Below are positions 54,755 through 63,806 of a stretch of 64,000 nt of DNA, piece after piece. The notes beneath the pieces were generated by a model. The model saw nothing but the letters and a program-made list of their open reading frames with translations. It was not told where the DNA came from and did no database searches. Position 1 is the stretch's first letter, and each line of letters begins with the position of its first letter. Source of the DNA: Nitrospinaceae bacterium (GTDB taxonomy: Bacteria > Nitrospinota > Nitrospinia > Nitrospinales > VA-1); assembly GCA_029261595.1 (NCBI GenBank), contig JAJDAZ010000026.1:62001-126000 (forward strand), in the 5' to 3' direction. Made by a program: the position numbers and the translations under genes.

Positions 54755-56107
54755 TCAAAACATGGAAAAAATAGCCCCGGCGGTGACGAGATAAATCACC
54801 AGTCCCAGAATATCATTCAGCACAATGACCATGGGGCCGGTGCTGATGGCCGGATCGATTCCCGCTTTGATAAAAAATATCGGCGTCAAGGATCCGAGCA
54901 GGCTGGAAACCCCCACCGCCATGATGATGCCGACGCCAACGGTCGGCCCCAGTAGCGGGTTGACCTGAATCAGGGTTCCCGTGGCCGCCGCAATGATCCC
55001 GCCGCACAGCACTCCAAAAATAACTCCATTGATGAGCCCCACGGCCAGTTCGCTTTTCACCACCCGTTTCAGGTTGTCCGGCTTGATGTTCCCGGTGGCC
55101 ATCCCGCGAACGATGACGGTGGCCCCCTGTATCGCCACATTGCCCGCCAGCCCGATAACAAAGGGAATAAAAAGTATGATGGTCGAAAATTCGACCAGCG
55201 AATCCTGATAAGCGCTGATAACGTACGCGCTGAACAATCCGCCGATAAAAGTCACAAACAGCCACGGAGCCCGCGACAGGATTTTTTTGCGGATTTTTTT
55301 AGCAAACGGGTCCACGGTGGCGGTTCCAACCATCGTAAAAATATCTTCGCTGGCGATATCCTGAATGGCGCGAATGACATCGTCAAACGTCACCACCCCC
55401 TGGATGATATTATTCTCGTCGGTCACAGGGATGCAGCTCATGTGTTCGTGGTCCATGAGAGAGGCCACTTTGTCGCAAGGGTCGGTCAATAAAACCTTTG
55501 GACCCCTCTTGCGCATGAACTCCGTGGGGCGGGCGATGGCGGGAATATTCAATAGATCCCTCAGTTTAAAATAACCCAGTAATTCATCTTTGTTATTCAC
55601 GACATAAAAATAAGGCGCCGGTTCGTGGCTCTTGTCCTGCTTGAGTTTGATCAGAATTTCGGCGGCGGTTTGATCCTCATGCACCCGGTTGAAGGTGGTT
55701 TGCATCAGCCCCCCGGCGGTTTCTTCCCCATATGAAATCAAATCCTTGATGATATTTGCTTCTTTTTGAGGAATTTTCTCCAGGATTTCATCGCGCGTTT
55801 CTTCAGGATGCTCCATGAGGATGTCAGTGGCTTCATCCTCTGGCATGTCCCTTAACAGACTGGCCAATAGATCCGGATCGAGAGAATCCTGAATCTCCAG
55901 TCGTGAATCTAGATCGGTTTCGTAAAGCAATTCCTGACGTTTTAGATCCGTATCCAGCAAATTGAGTATCTGAATTTTTTCTTCCCGGTTGAATTCGGAG
56001 AGCCGGCGGGCTATTTCAAAATGGTCCATCCCATTTATCCGGGAGTGGATATCATCCTTGGTGAGGGTAGGGTCATCTAAAAATAATTTAATATTCTCGA
56101 CAGGCAT
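54755..56107 (-). CDS. mgtE: Magnesium transporter MgtE
   Basis: A gated Mg2+ channel-like transporter. The N-terminal helical repeat domain (LLASLLRDMPEDEATDILMEHP) and two CBS-type segments (PYFYVVNNKDELLGYFKLRDLL and CIPVTDENNIIQGVVTFDDVI) regulate the C-terminal membrane domain (PWLFVTFIGGLFSAYVI, FVIGLAGNVAIQGATVIVRGMATG, STPI-like GSLTPIFFIKAGIDPA). The 450-residue length is standard. Confidence 0.95.
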   Translation of the reverse strand: MPVENIKLFLDDPTLTKDDIHSRINGMDHFEIARRLSEFNREEKIQILNLLDTDLKRQELLYETDLDSRLEIQDSLDPDLLASLLRDMPEDEATDILMEHPEETRDEILEKIPQKEANIIKDLISYGEETAGGLMQTTFNRVHEDQTAAEILIKLKQDKSHEPAPYFYVVNNKDELLGYFKLRDLLNIPAIARPTEFMRKRGPKVLLTDPCDKVASLMDHEHMSCIPVTDENNIIQGVVTFDDVIRAIQDIASEDIFTMVGTATVDPFAKKIRKKILSRAPWLFVTFIGGLFSAYVISAYQDSLVEFSTIILFIPFVIGLAGNVAIQGATVIVRGMATGNIKPDNLKRVVKSELAVGLINGVIFGVLCGGIIAAATGTLIQVNPLLGPTVGVGIIMAVGVSSLLGSLTPIFFIKAGIDPAISTGPMVIVLNDILGLVIYLVTAGAIFSMF

Positions 56108-56199
56108 GTTTTTATATATAATCCGTATTCAAAATAAGATAGTTTATAATACTTCTAGGGATTAAACGCAGGAATAATATTTTATTTTGATGAGGAAAT

Positions 56200-56439
56200 A
56201 TGGTTATAAATATTTCGCATGCTGACAAAGAAAAATATAAAAAGTTAACCGAAAATCGTAAGACGCGGGTTCGGAAAAACAGGACCGCCCTTCTTTCAGA
56301 TAAAACGAAAGATAAAGCTTTCAAGAAGTACGATAAAATGACGGGGAATGAAACGAAATCTGAGCCGGAAATCGATGTTCATGTAAAAATGAACGACAAC
56401 TTTATGCGCACCGGGCCGTACCGTCCGAAGAAAAAATAA
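56200..56439 (+). CDS. Lys-rich small protein
   Basis: The 79-residue protein is highly charged (about a third Lys or Arg) with no hydrophobic segment and ends in RPKKK. I do not recognise it. It is followed by a weak hairpin (CCCTTTC/GAAAGGG at 56442-56458) shared with the convergent HD-GYP gene. Confidence 0.55.
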   Translation: MVINISHADKEKYKKLTENRKTRVRKNRTALLSDKTKDKAFKKYDKMTGNETKSEPEIDVHVKMNDNFMRTGPYRPKKK

Positions 56440-56441
56440 AG

Positions 56442-56458
56442 CCCTTTCCTGGAAAGGG
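56442..56458. terminator. Weak hairpin between convergent genes
   Basis: CCCTTTC and GAAAGGG pair around a 3-base loop, between the Lys-rich gene and the HD-GYP gene. There is no strong T-run. Confidence 0.35.
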
Positions 56459-56479
56459 ATCATTCTTGCTCTTAAAAAG

Positions 56480-58276
56480 TTATGCCAGGTTTTTTTGTAA
56501 ATGCGGCTTCAGCGTTGCCTTAATGACTTGAATGGTTTCTTCGGGGTCGTTATTGGGCTTGTCGTTTTTTTGGGTTGGTTGCGTTCTTGGAGCGGGTGTT
56601 TTCTTTTTAGCTTGCTTACAAGATCCTGACACATAATTTTTCAAGTAGGTTTCATAGACCCTTCCTTCAATAAACAGTTCCACCAGGTCCTCATCGAGCT
56701 TCCCGTCTTTGGCCAGTTTTCGCAGAATCTTGTGAACTTCACCCAGGTTAAGCGCCTTTTTGTAGGGGCGGTCGTCCGCCGTCAGGGCTTCCGCGATATC
56801 CGCCACAGCCATTAATTTTCCTTCAAAAGGAATTTCATCGCCTTTCAAGCCCAGGGGATAGCCACTGCCATCCATACATTCATGATGGGCCGCCGCAAAA
56901 TGAGGAATATTTTTAATTTTCTTGGTGAACGGAATTTGCTTTAGCATCCTTAAGGTTACGTAAGCATGCTCCTTGATTTTATTTCGCTCGGCCCTCGTGA
57001 TGGTGCCTTTACGGACCGATAAATTTTCCAGTTCATTCCCGGTTATGAAGGGCTTTGTGGTTCCATCCCAACCCTGATAAGTCATTTTGGCTATGGATTT
57101 GAGCCGCTCAATTTTTTCATCGGGCAAGCATTCTGTAGGCTGGTTGCATTCCCGGATGAACTGACGAATTTCCATGATTTCCTTGATTCGTATCTTTGTC
57201 TCTTCCACGCAAATGCTCAGTTCCACTCCCCCCGCTCCGCTTTCCATCAGAGCGATCTTTTTCTCTAAACCTTCCTTTTCTGCTTTTTCCAACAACAGCG
57301 ACATTCTTAAATCAATATGGTGAATCCTGTCGAATATGGTTTGCAGTTTGGTGGCTTTTTCCATGATTTCAACAGGAGTCGTGACTTTGCCGATATCATG
57401 CATCCAGGCGGCAATCCTCAACTCATGCATGGAATCCTCCGAGAAGAAGACTTCCTTGAAAGTGCCATCTTTTTTCTGGTGGATGGTTTCCGCCATCGTC
57501 AGGGTCAAATTGGCCACGCGACGAATGTGTCCTCCGGTATTTGGGGACTTTTCGTCAATGGCCGTTGCCATGACTTTTACAAAAGCCTCAAACAGCTTTT
57601 CCATATCACTGATGAGATTGATTTTGGATATGGCAATGGCGGCTTGAGAGGCCAGACCCTCGATGAGATCTTCATAATCTGCTGAAAAGGACTTGACCTC
57701 TCCTGTGTCCTGATCTTTTGCGTTTAACAATTGGAGAACGCCTATCACGTCATTTTCATGGTTTCTCAGCAGCACCACCAACATGGATTTGGTCCGGTAA
57801 CCCGTGGCCCGGTCGAAGTTCTTGGGATCGGTGAAATCAAACAGCGCCGTGTCGTACACATCGGGAATATTGACGGAAATTCCATTCAAAGCGGCAAACG
57901 CGGAAATATTGGTCTCATTTAGTTCGATAGGAGGGAAGGGAATGGTTTCTCCGTCTTTTCCGCCCATGCGAATATTCAGGCTATCGTTTTGAACGATTTC
58001 GTAGCGGAGGCACTGGTCTTCAAGAATATAAAGCACCCCTGCATCCGCATTGGTAAAATTCCGCGCCAGATCAACGATCATTTCCAACAAAACGTTGATA
58101 TCGGTGACGCTGGACATGGCCCGCCCAATTTCAGACAGTTTCTTTATTTGAGAGTGCAGACGATCCGCGTAATTCTTGACGTCCTGGACCACAGTCCCAA
58201 GCAAACTGTTCAGTCTTTCATCGAAAGACAAGGCAATAGGTGAACGCAAATCAGTTTGATTTGTTTTTTTCGTCAA
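56480..58276 (-). CDS. GAF/HD-GYP cyclic-di-GMP phosphodiesterase
   Basis: The 598-residue protein has an N-terminal GAF domain (roughly residues 50-220) and a C-terminal HD-GYP domain. The HD pair is in AAWMHDIGKV (His293-Asp294) and the GYP is in AHHECMDGSGYPLGLKGDEIP (Gly472-Pro474). About 100 extra residues lie between the HD and the GYP segments compared with the shortest domains, as in a known GAF-HD-GYP subfamily. It would degrade c-di-GMP to GMP. The start codon is TTG; no clear Shine-Dalgarno is seen. Confidence 0.88.
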   Translation of the reverse strand: MTKKTNQTDLRSPIALSFDERLNSLLGTVVQDVKNYADRLHSQIKKLSEIGRAMSSVTDINVLLEMIVDLARNFTNADAGVLYILEDQCLRYEIVQNDSLNIRMGGKDGETIPFPPIELNETNISAFAALNGISVNIPDVYDTALFDFTDPKNFDRATGYRTKSMLVVLLRNHENDVIGVLQLLNAKDQDTGEVKSFSADYEDLIEGLASQAAIAISKINLISDMEKLFEAFVKVMATAIDEKSPNTGGHIRRVANLTLTMAETIHQKKDGTFKEVFFSEDSMHELRIAAWMHDIGKVTTPVEIMEKATKLQTIFDRIHHIDLRMSLLLEKAEKEGLEKKIALMESGAGGVELSICVEETKIRIKEIMEIRQFIRECNQPTECLPDEKIERLKSIAKMTYQGWDGTTKPFITGNELENLSVRKGTITRAERNKIKEHAYVTLRMLKQIPFTKKIKNIPHFAAAHHECMDGSGYPLGLKGDEIPFEGKLMAVADIAEALTADDRPYKKALNLGEVHKILRKLAKDGKLDEDLVELFIEGRVYETYLKNYVSGSCKQAKKKTPAPRTQPTQKNDKPNNDPEETIQVIKATLKPHLQKNLA

Positions 58277-58622
58277 CTCAATAATCCAGGGAAATTTAAC
58301 AAGTGTGTTATGAATTATAGAACATAATGTCTAATAAAGCTATAACTCCTTTATTTATAATGGTTAATGCAAATTTCGGGCCTTTTGAGAAGGTCTGAGT
58401 AATCGACAGTTATTTGACAAACCGGAACAATTTTTTCTAGCCGGGTTTGAATTGAATGCCGTATTGTGGGCTATTTGCTGAGTTGAGTTTTCGTGGAGGG
58501 GCGATGGGCAGGCGAGGAATCCCCCTTCAGGAGCGCGGGATGCAAGAATGGGGATGGCATCGGAAGAGTTAAAATTCCGGTTATGGAGGCCTAAAAATAG
58601 CAGGTTTGAATGGACCGCCCTT
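58277..58622. other. Intergenic region, no gene seen
   Basis: About 345 bases between the HD-GYP start and the SDR-like stop. I see AT-rich sequence near the HD-GYP start, suitable for its promoter, and a G-rich stretch near 58480-58560, but no ORF, repeat or hairpin that convinces me. Confidence 0.4.
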
Positions 58623-59426
58623 TTAGAAATAATCCTTTAGGAGGAGAGGTTCCTTCGTGTGCCAGATTTTCTTTCCACACACATTGACGAAAACGGGATT
58701 TTCCGACCGGAACAGTTCAAGGTGCGCTTCATAAAGATCTTCCTGTTTGGTGCGGGCGTCTCCGTAAGCCTCTTTTTCTTCCTCAAAAATTCCTTCTTCG
58801 AAATTTTTGATCCCTTCCTTGGAACTTTTGCCTTCAAAATATCCCTTGAGCAGAGGATCTTTTAAGTTTTCCGGATTTTTGGCCGCTTTTCTGAGAAGCA
58901 GTTTGATGCCACGAGAAGAGGTCGATTCAAACAGGCCTGCCCGAATGCAGGTGTGACGGGATTTTCCCGGTTCCACGGTCCACTTTTCGATCGCTTCCTT
59001 GGAATAGCCCATTGCCCCGTAAGTCGCCAGTTGATGGCGGATTACATAAAAGGTGGAATAGGCGACAATGGTGTCGATGTCCAGCTGTTCCTCCAGATTC
59101 AGAATGGGGAGGTAAGACAAGGTGTTGGATTTGTCGATCTGCTCCTGAGTGGCATCAACGATGGGAGTTCCGACGTCACCAAGCGCCGTCGCGTAAAACA
59201 TGGTGTCAAATTTATCTGAATCAATACCTTTAATGGCGTCAATGCAGTTTTGATCGGTGATGTCCCCAAAAATGGTATGATCGGCATCCTCAATTTCGAA
59301 TCCGGGGATTTCCTTGCCATACCAATTGGCTATGATTTTGGCTTCTTTCCCATAGACTTTCCGGACAGCCTGAATGGCCGCGGTTCCCATCACGCCGGTT
59401 CCACCAATGACCAAAAATTTCCCCAT
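58623..59426 (-). CDS. Atypical SDR/Rossmann-fold protein
   Basis: The 267-residue protein begins with FLVIGGTGVMGTAAIQAV, a Rossmann NAD(P)-binding motif, and contains YGAMGYSKEAIEKW, which may supply the Tyr and Lys of an SDR active site. I cannot assign a substrate. A GGAGG site precedes its ATG. It appears monocistronic. Confidence 0.7.
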   Translation of the reverse strand: MGKFLVIGGTGVMGTAAIQAVRKVYGKEAKIIANWYGKEIPGFEIEDADHTIFGDITDQNCIDAIKGIDSDKFDTMFYATALGDVGTPIVDATQEQIDKSNTLSYLPILNLEEQLDIDTIVAYSTFYVIRHQLATYGAMGYSKEAIEKWTVEPGKSRHTCIRAGLFESTSSRGIKLLLRKAAKNPENLKDPLLKGYFEGKSSKEGIKNFEEGIFEEEKEAYGDARTKQEDLYEAHLELFRSENPVFVNVCGKKIWHTKEPLLLKDYF

Positions 59427-59501
59427 CTTTGCCTCCGCTGAATAATTAATTGCGAAAAATTTTTAATAGCTTCCTAATTGTTGCTGTCACCATACAGGAC
59501 T

Positions 59502-60185
59502 TCATGACCCACCATAATTTTCGTCTATATCCCAGAATGGAATTTGAGAATTCTCAAACAAGGCCTGGGCCGTATAGGGATCGGACCTCATGAAATCTAT
59601 GATTTCCTGATTCAAGGCGACGGTGGCGGGTAGAATTGCATGAACTTCATCCCTGTTATTAAAATCGTGAAATAAATTCCAATATTTATTAATAAAAATG
59701 CTGGCCCCCTGGATGGAAGTTTTTATTTTATCTGTGTCCAGGGCTCTTTTATTATTGGCCTCGGCAATTTTGGAATACTTGAGCCATTCCTCAACATACT
59801 TTTTTGGTTTGCCCAGAAAAATTTGTTCGCGCTTGAAGGGCTCCTCCCCCAACTCATGAATTTTTCGCGTGACAAAAAGGGCAAGTTCATTGAACGGGAC
59901 TCCCGATTTTGTTTCACACAAATACACCAGCGTCTCTATCAATTGACTGATATTGGAATCCAGCTTAACGGCATCCTTGGAATGATTGTCCAACGCAGAC
60001 GATCGGGCAAAAACTCCCCAGATACCACCGGCGGCGTCCACCTCTTTTCTTTTTTGATCCAAAGATTTTACAGGGCTCAGACAATTCGCGGGCTCACCAT
60101 TGGCATTGCCAATGAAGAACATAATGAAAAAAGTTGCCAGGCCAATAACGAAAAACGTAGAAGCCCGCACCTTCTTAGTTCCCAC
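59502..60185 (-). CDS. Exported hypothetical protein
   Basis: I do not recognise this 227-residue protein. From the GTG at 60185 it has a clean signal peptide (VRASTFFVIGLATFFIMFFIGNANG) and then a helical periplasmic part with one Cys pair. The track start at 60299 would add 38 residues lying inside the upstream lipoprotein gene; the GTG is preferred, giving an 11-base overlap with it and an AGGTG site. The two are probably co-transcribed and may act together in the periplasm. Confidence 0.65.
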   Translation of the reverse strand: MGTKKVRASTFFVIGLATFFIMFFIGNANGEPANCLSPVKSLDQKRKEVDAAGGIWGVFARSSALDNHSKDAVKLDSNISQLIETLVYLCETKSGVPFNELALFVTRKIHELGEEPFKREQIFLGKPKKYVEEWLKYSKIAEANNKRALDTDKIKTSIQGASIFINKYWNLFHDFNNRDEVHAILPATVALNQEIIDFMRSDPYTAQALFENSQIPFWDIDENYGGS

Positions 60186-60390
60186 TAATATTTGCACCTG
60201 AAGGCGAGGATTTTCCAGAAACATGGTCGGCGTCTGCGGGTGGTTCCGGAACGGGTGGGGTTTCATTTCCGCTGAGGTTTTGACTCTCGGATGAAGCACC
60301 CGATGCAGGCTGGTTTTTCGGTTTGTCCGAACAACCTGAAACCAGGAATAAAACGGTAGACATTATTAAGGGAAAGAGTAATTTTTTCAT
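60175..60390 (-). CDS. Small lipoprotein
   Basis: The 71-residue protein has a lipobox (LVSGCSD, Cys20) and a Pro/Ser/Gly/Glu-rich low-complexity tail. It overlaps the next gene by 11 bases. Function unknown. Confidence 0.65.
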   Translation of the reverse strand: MKKLLFPLIMSTVLFLVSGCSDKPKNQPASGASSESQNLSGNETPPVPEPPADADHVSGKSSPSGANISGN

Positions 60391-60490
60391 TTCAACCCGG
60401 GAGAGAGAATTTTCTTCAATTTATACCGCATAGATGGATTAGTCAATTGGATTTTCCCGAACGAGTAGCCTCCATTCTAAGAGTTTCCTA

Positions 60491-60907
60491 TCATTTGATT
60501 TTGGTTTCGCCCATTTTCAGAATAGTTTGAAACTCTTTTTTGGTCAGCGGAGAAACCGATAGCCGCGACTGCTTGACCAGAGCGATGGATTGCAACTCAG
60601 GATGGGCTTTTATGTCTTCCAGGGTAACGGTGTTTTTCATGGCAACCACAGTTTTTAAATTTACCACGACCCAACGATCATCATCTGTGGTTGGGTCGGG
60701 ATAAGCTTCTTTTGTAACTTTTGCGACCCCCATGATTTCCTTTCCGACCACGCTGTGGTAAAAAAGCACCTGATCGCCCTTTTTCATTTCTTTCAAATTA
60801 TTCCTGGCCTGATAGTTCCTCACTCCATCCCAGAAAGTTTCCTTGTCCTGAATAAATTGGTCCCAGCTGTATTTTGTCGGTTCCTGCTTGACGAGCCAAT
60901 AGTTCAT
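60491..60907 (-). CDS. EVE-domain protein
   Basis: The 138-residue protein matches the EVE/thymocyte nuclear protein 1 family: MNYWLVKQEPTKYSWDQF, WDGVRNYQARNNLKEMKKGDQVLFYHS, GVAKVTKEAYPDPT. EVE domains bind modified bases in DNA or RNA. It stands alone. Confidence 0.88.
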   Translation of the reverse strand: MNYWLVKQEPTKYSWDQFIQDKETFWDGVRNYQARNNLKEMKKGDQVLFYHSVVGKEIMGVAKVTKEAYPDPTTDDDRWVVVNLKTVVAMKNTVTLEDIKAHPELQSIALVKQSRLSVSPLTKKEFQTILKMGETKIK

Positions 60908-61046
60908 AATTTCCTCTGATGGTTTTAAAAATCAATGGCTTCCCGGTTAATTATTGGGAACCATTAATTCCATTTTGTGTTGAATGAAGCTGATTTCAAA
61001 TCTCGAACAATAAAAGGAACTATTATGTAATTTTTTAATAATGTGA

Positions 61047-61075
61047 TTGACCATTATATTGAATCTAAATATAAT
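61047..61075 (+). promoter_or_regulatory. Strong sigma70-type promoter for the aldolase pair
   Basis: TTGACC (5 of 6) and a perfect TATAAT are separated by 17 bases. The transcript would start about 73 bases before the ATG at 61155. Confidence 0.7.
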
Positions 61076-61154
61076 CAAAGAAATCAACAAACTCTGTCCT
61101 ATTTTATCATTAAAAATTTATCTTGGGGGTTGACCTCTGGGAAGTTGGGGATCT

Positions 61155-62105
61155 ATGTATCGTAAAGAAATCAAAGTATTGGATTGTACCATCCGTGATG
61201 GTGGTTTGATGAATAATCACCAATTCGAAAACGACACCGTCCGCCGGGTTTATCAAGCGGTGAATGAGTCGGGTGTGGATTATATCGAGCTTGGTTATAA
61301 AGCGGACGAAAAGCAATTCGACCGAAAAGAATTTGGCCCCATGAAGTTTTGCTCTGAGAAAGATCTTGAGCGGGTTGTGGGCGACACTGAAAAAAAATGC
61401 AAACTTTCTGTGATGGCCGATATTGGCAGGTTTGATCCCGCCGACATATTGCCCGCCGGAGAAAGTTATGTGGACATGATGCGAGTGGCATCCTATATCA
61501 AAGACATCGACAAGGCCATCAATCTTGTGAATACTCTCAAAGGGAAGGGCTATGAAACGACCATCAACATCATGGCCGTATCTCACGCCCGGGAGAAAGA
61601 GCTGGACGAAGCGCTGGAACAGGTGGAAAAAGAAAGCGGCGTGGATGTGGTTTATCTCGTCGATAGTTTTGGCGCCCTCTATTCGGAGCAAATTTCCTAT
61701 CTGGCTAAGAAATACAAAGATATTTTAAAAACCAGGGAAGTTGGAATTCACGCCCACAATAATCAGCAACTGGCGTTTGCCAATACGATTGAATCCATCA
61801 TCAATAATATCAATTATCTCGATGGAACCATTTTGGGAATCGGACGTGCGGCGGGAAACTGCCCCCTGGAACTGATTTTGGGTTTTCTGAAAAATCCAAA
61901 ATACGATATCCGTCCCATACTGAGTGTGCTGGAATCTGATTTTGTGAAACTGAATCAGGAAATCGAATGGGGCTACACCATTCCCTATATGATTACCGGG
62001 ATCCTGGATCTGCATCCAAGGGCGGCCATGAAAGTGAGAAATTCAGATAAAAAAGACGAGTATCTGGGTTTCTATGAAAATTTGACCCATGAGGCGAATA
62101 TTTAA
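61155..62105 (+). CDS. HMGL-like (DRE-TIM) aldolase-type protein
   Basis: The 316-residue protein has the DRE-TIM barrel start, VLDCTIRDGGLMNN, the YLVDSFGALY strand, and the metal-binding HAHNN in GIHAHNNQQLAF. It resembles 4-hydroxy-2-oxovalerate aldolase-like proteins seen in polysaccharide and sugar-acid clusters. It is 6 bases before a KDPG aldolase, so both may act on one oxo-acid pathway that releases pyruvate. Confidence 0.82.
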   Translation: MYRKEIKVLDCTIRDGGLMNNHQFENDTVRRVYQAVNESGVDYIELGYKADEKQFDRKEFGPMKFCSEKDLERVVGDTEKKCKLSVMADIGRFDPADILPAGESYVDMMRVASYIKDIDKAINLVNTLKGKGYETTINIMAVSHAREKELDEALEQVEKESGVDVVYLVDSFGALYSEQISYLAKKYKDILKTREVGIHAHNNQQLAFANTIESIINNINYLDGTILGIGRAAGNCPLELILGFLKNPKYDIRPILSVLESDFVKLNQEIEWGYTIPYMITGILDLHPRAAMKVRNSDKKDEYLGFYENLTHEANI

Positions 62106-62111
62106 CTGTCC

Positions 62112-62768
62112 ATGTCCGCCTCCGATTTCAACCTGGCGCTGTTCCAGGAAGAACCTGTTTTAGGAATTATTCGGGGCGTTACCGAAGAATCCCTCACGGG
62201 AGTCTTCTCAGCGCTGATTTCCGGGGGCCTTCGTTTTGCGGAAGTGACCCTGAACACACCGGATGCGTTCCACCTCATAGAATCCGCTGCAAAATCATTT
62301 TCTGACTCATTGTGTATTGGAGCGGGAACGGTGCTCACCCATGCGGATGCACAAATGGCGGTGACCGCCGGTGCAAAATTTATTGTTTCACCCACCTTGA
62401 ATGAGGAAGTCGCAACCTTCTGCAAGGATAAAAGGCTTCCCTACTTCCCCGGAGCACTCACTCCAACTGAAATTGAAAGTGCCTGGAATGCAGGGGCGAC
62501 CATGGTGAAAGTTTTTCCGGCTTCCCAAATGGGTGCGGAATATTTTCGCGTCATCAAAGGACCCTTTGAGAAGGTTCGATTGCTGGCTGTGGGGGGAATC
62601 GGACCTAAAAATATTTCGGAGTACCTTTCGGCGGGAGCCGATGCGGTTGCTCTCGGCGGGTCAATCATATCCCAGTCCCGAATGCGCAAAAAAGAATTTG
62701 CTTTAATCCAAAAAGAAATCGAAGTTTTTTTGTTGGCAGTAAGAAATTTTTATTCTAATATAAATTGA
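62112..62768 (+). CDS. eda: KDPG/KHG aldolase
   Basis: It splits 2-keto-3-deoxy-6-phosphogluconate into pyruvate and glyceraldehyde-3-phosphate (or the related hydroxy-oxoglutarate reaction). The Glu in RFAEVTLNT, SPTLNEEV, the Schiff-base Lys in MVKVFPASQMG, and VGGIGPKNI are present. The 218-residue length is normal. No edd or kinase is adjacent. Confidence 0.92.
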   Translation: MSASDFNLALFQEEPVLGIIRGVTEESLTGVFSALISGGLRFAEVTLNTPDAFHLIESAAKSFSDSLCIGAGTVLTHADAQMAVTAGAKFIVSPTLNEEVATFCKDKRLPYFPGALTPTEIESAWNAGATMVKVFPASQMGAEYFRVIKGPFEKVRLLAVGGIGPKNISEYLSAGADAVALGGSIISQSRMRKKEFALIQKEIEVFLLAVRNFYSNIN

Positions 62769-62810
62769 AAGTAAAAGACTGGTCGTTTTAAAGGTAATCC
62801 TGGAGGAGAC

Positions 62811-63074
62811 ATGGCATTTGATTTTATGAAAAACTTCATGATGTACGACGATGACGAACGATTCGTTAAACTTTGCGAATCCATCGAAGAAGCCATTCAC
62901 GAAGCAAATGAAGGCGGGGAAAAATTTTCGGACTCAGAAGTTATGCAAGCCCTGGATTATGTAGGGTTCAATTTGTGTCGGGACGACTGGGAAGAATTTA
63001 AAAAGATGGAGTTCCCCCGCGATCTCGGTGCCAACGATGCCACCACCAGCAAGGGAAGAAGACTCATTCACTGA
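62811..63074 (+). CDS. Hypothetical acidic protein
   Basis: The 87-residue protein has a strong GGAGGAG Shine-Dalgarno and an acidic, helical sequence (DDDERFVKLCESIEEAIHEANEGG). I do not recognise it. It is convergent with the DUF507 pair and 10 bases from its stop. Confidence 0.65.
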   Translation: MAFDFMKNFMMYDDDERFVKLCESIEEAIHEANEGGEKFSDSEVMQALDYVGFNLCRDDWEEFKKMEFPRDLGANDATTSKGRRLIH

Positions 63075-63084
63075 CCTTGAAGAC

Positions 63085-63363
63085 CTAGCTCATCCCGAGC
63101 TTATGCAGTTCTTCCTCGTAATGTTTCTGATACATGATCTCCCACTCAGGGCTGCCCTCGCGCAGGGATTTACTGTAGGATTCGATAATCTTTCGGGCTA
63201 ATTGATCGGCCTTTTCATCTTTCATCAATTCTTGCGTCATGACTCGGGTGATCTCAAGACGCACGTCGTTGAGATCCACCTTGTAATCGATTTCTTCCCT
63301 GTTCTTAAAATCACGTACGACCAGACTGCTGATGTGGTTTATTTTGTCTCTGCTGATTTTCAT
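63085..63363 (-). CDS. DUF507 family protein, copy 2
   Basis: The 92-residue protein has the DUF507 pattern MKISRDKINHISSLVVRDF, LARKIIESYSKSL. It follows another DUF507 gene by 16 bases. DUF507 proteins are small, mainly found in delta-type and related bacteria, with unknown role. Confidence 0.85.
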   Translation of the reverse strand: MKISRDKINHISSLVVRDFKNREEIDYKVDLNDVRLEITRVMTQELMKDEKADQLARKIIESYSKSLREGSPEWEIMYQKHYEEELHKLGMS

Positions 63364-63379
63364 GTTTGCCTGATTAAAA

Positions 63380-63661
63380 TTATAAAATTAGGTTGCGCTC
63401 ACGGACCAATTTCGATTTTACCATCTGAAAGACGCGGCCAAAGTCCATCATGTCGCGTTCGTATTCATCGGTTTTTGATTCCAGAAGCATTTTAACTTCT
63501 TCGTTCAGTTTATCTTCCACCATAAGGTCGTCAACAATGACGCCTGCGATAATGGCTTGCAGTTTGTCCGGTTGCTCGTCCCAGATAATAAGATCCTTAT
63601 CGATCAAGGAACGAACAACTGTTTTAGAAATTTTTTCCACCATTTCCTTTTGAATTCTCAT
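63380..63661 (-). CDS. DUF507 family protein, copy 1
   Basis: The 93-residue protein shows the full DUF507 pattern, MRIQKEMVEKISKTVVRSL, DDLMVEDKLNEEVKMLLESK and the C-terminal MVKSKLVRERNLIL. It starts a two-gene operon with the second DUF507 gene. Pairs may form heterodimers. Confidence 0.87.
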   Translation of the reverse strand: MRIQKEMVEKISKTVVRSLIDKDLIIWDEQPDKLQAIIAGVIVDDLMVEDKLNEEVKMLLESKTDEYERDMMDFGRVFQMVKSKLVRERNLIL

Positions 63662-63733
63662 ATTTTTTTATTTGGCATTAAATTGAAATTTTAGAGGAAT
63701 TTCCTGTCTCTGAATACCCCCCCCTGGAATCTA

Positions 63734-63806
63734 AGCGGGAGACGGGATTCGAACCCGCGACATTCAGCTTGGGAAGCTGACACTCTACCAACTGAGCTAC
63801 TCCCGC
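63734..63806 (-). tRNA. tRNA-Gly (CCC)
   Basis: The minus-strand sequence folds as a cloverleaf of 73 bases: acceptor GCGGGAG/CTCCCGC with U discriminator, D-arm GCTC/GAGT-type, anticodon stem TCAGC/GCTGA with loop TTCCCAA (anticodon CCC), and T-arm with GGTTCGAATCC. CCA is not encoded. Confidence 0.95.

Noticed and set aside
61110-61691. 193-codon minus-strand ORF
   Set aside because: Antisense to the HMGL-like aldolase, and it covers the ribosome-binding region of that gene.
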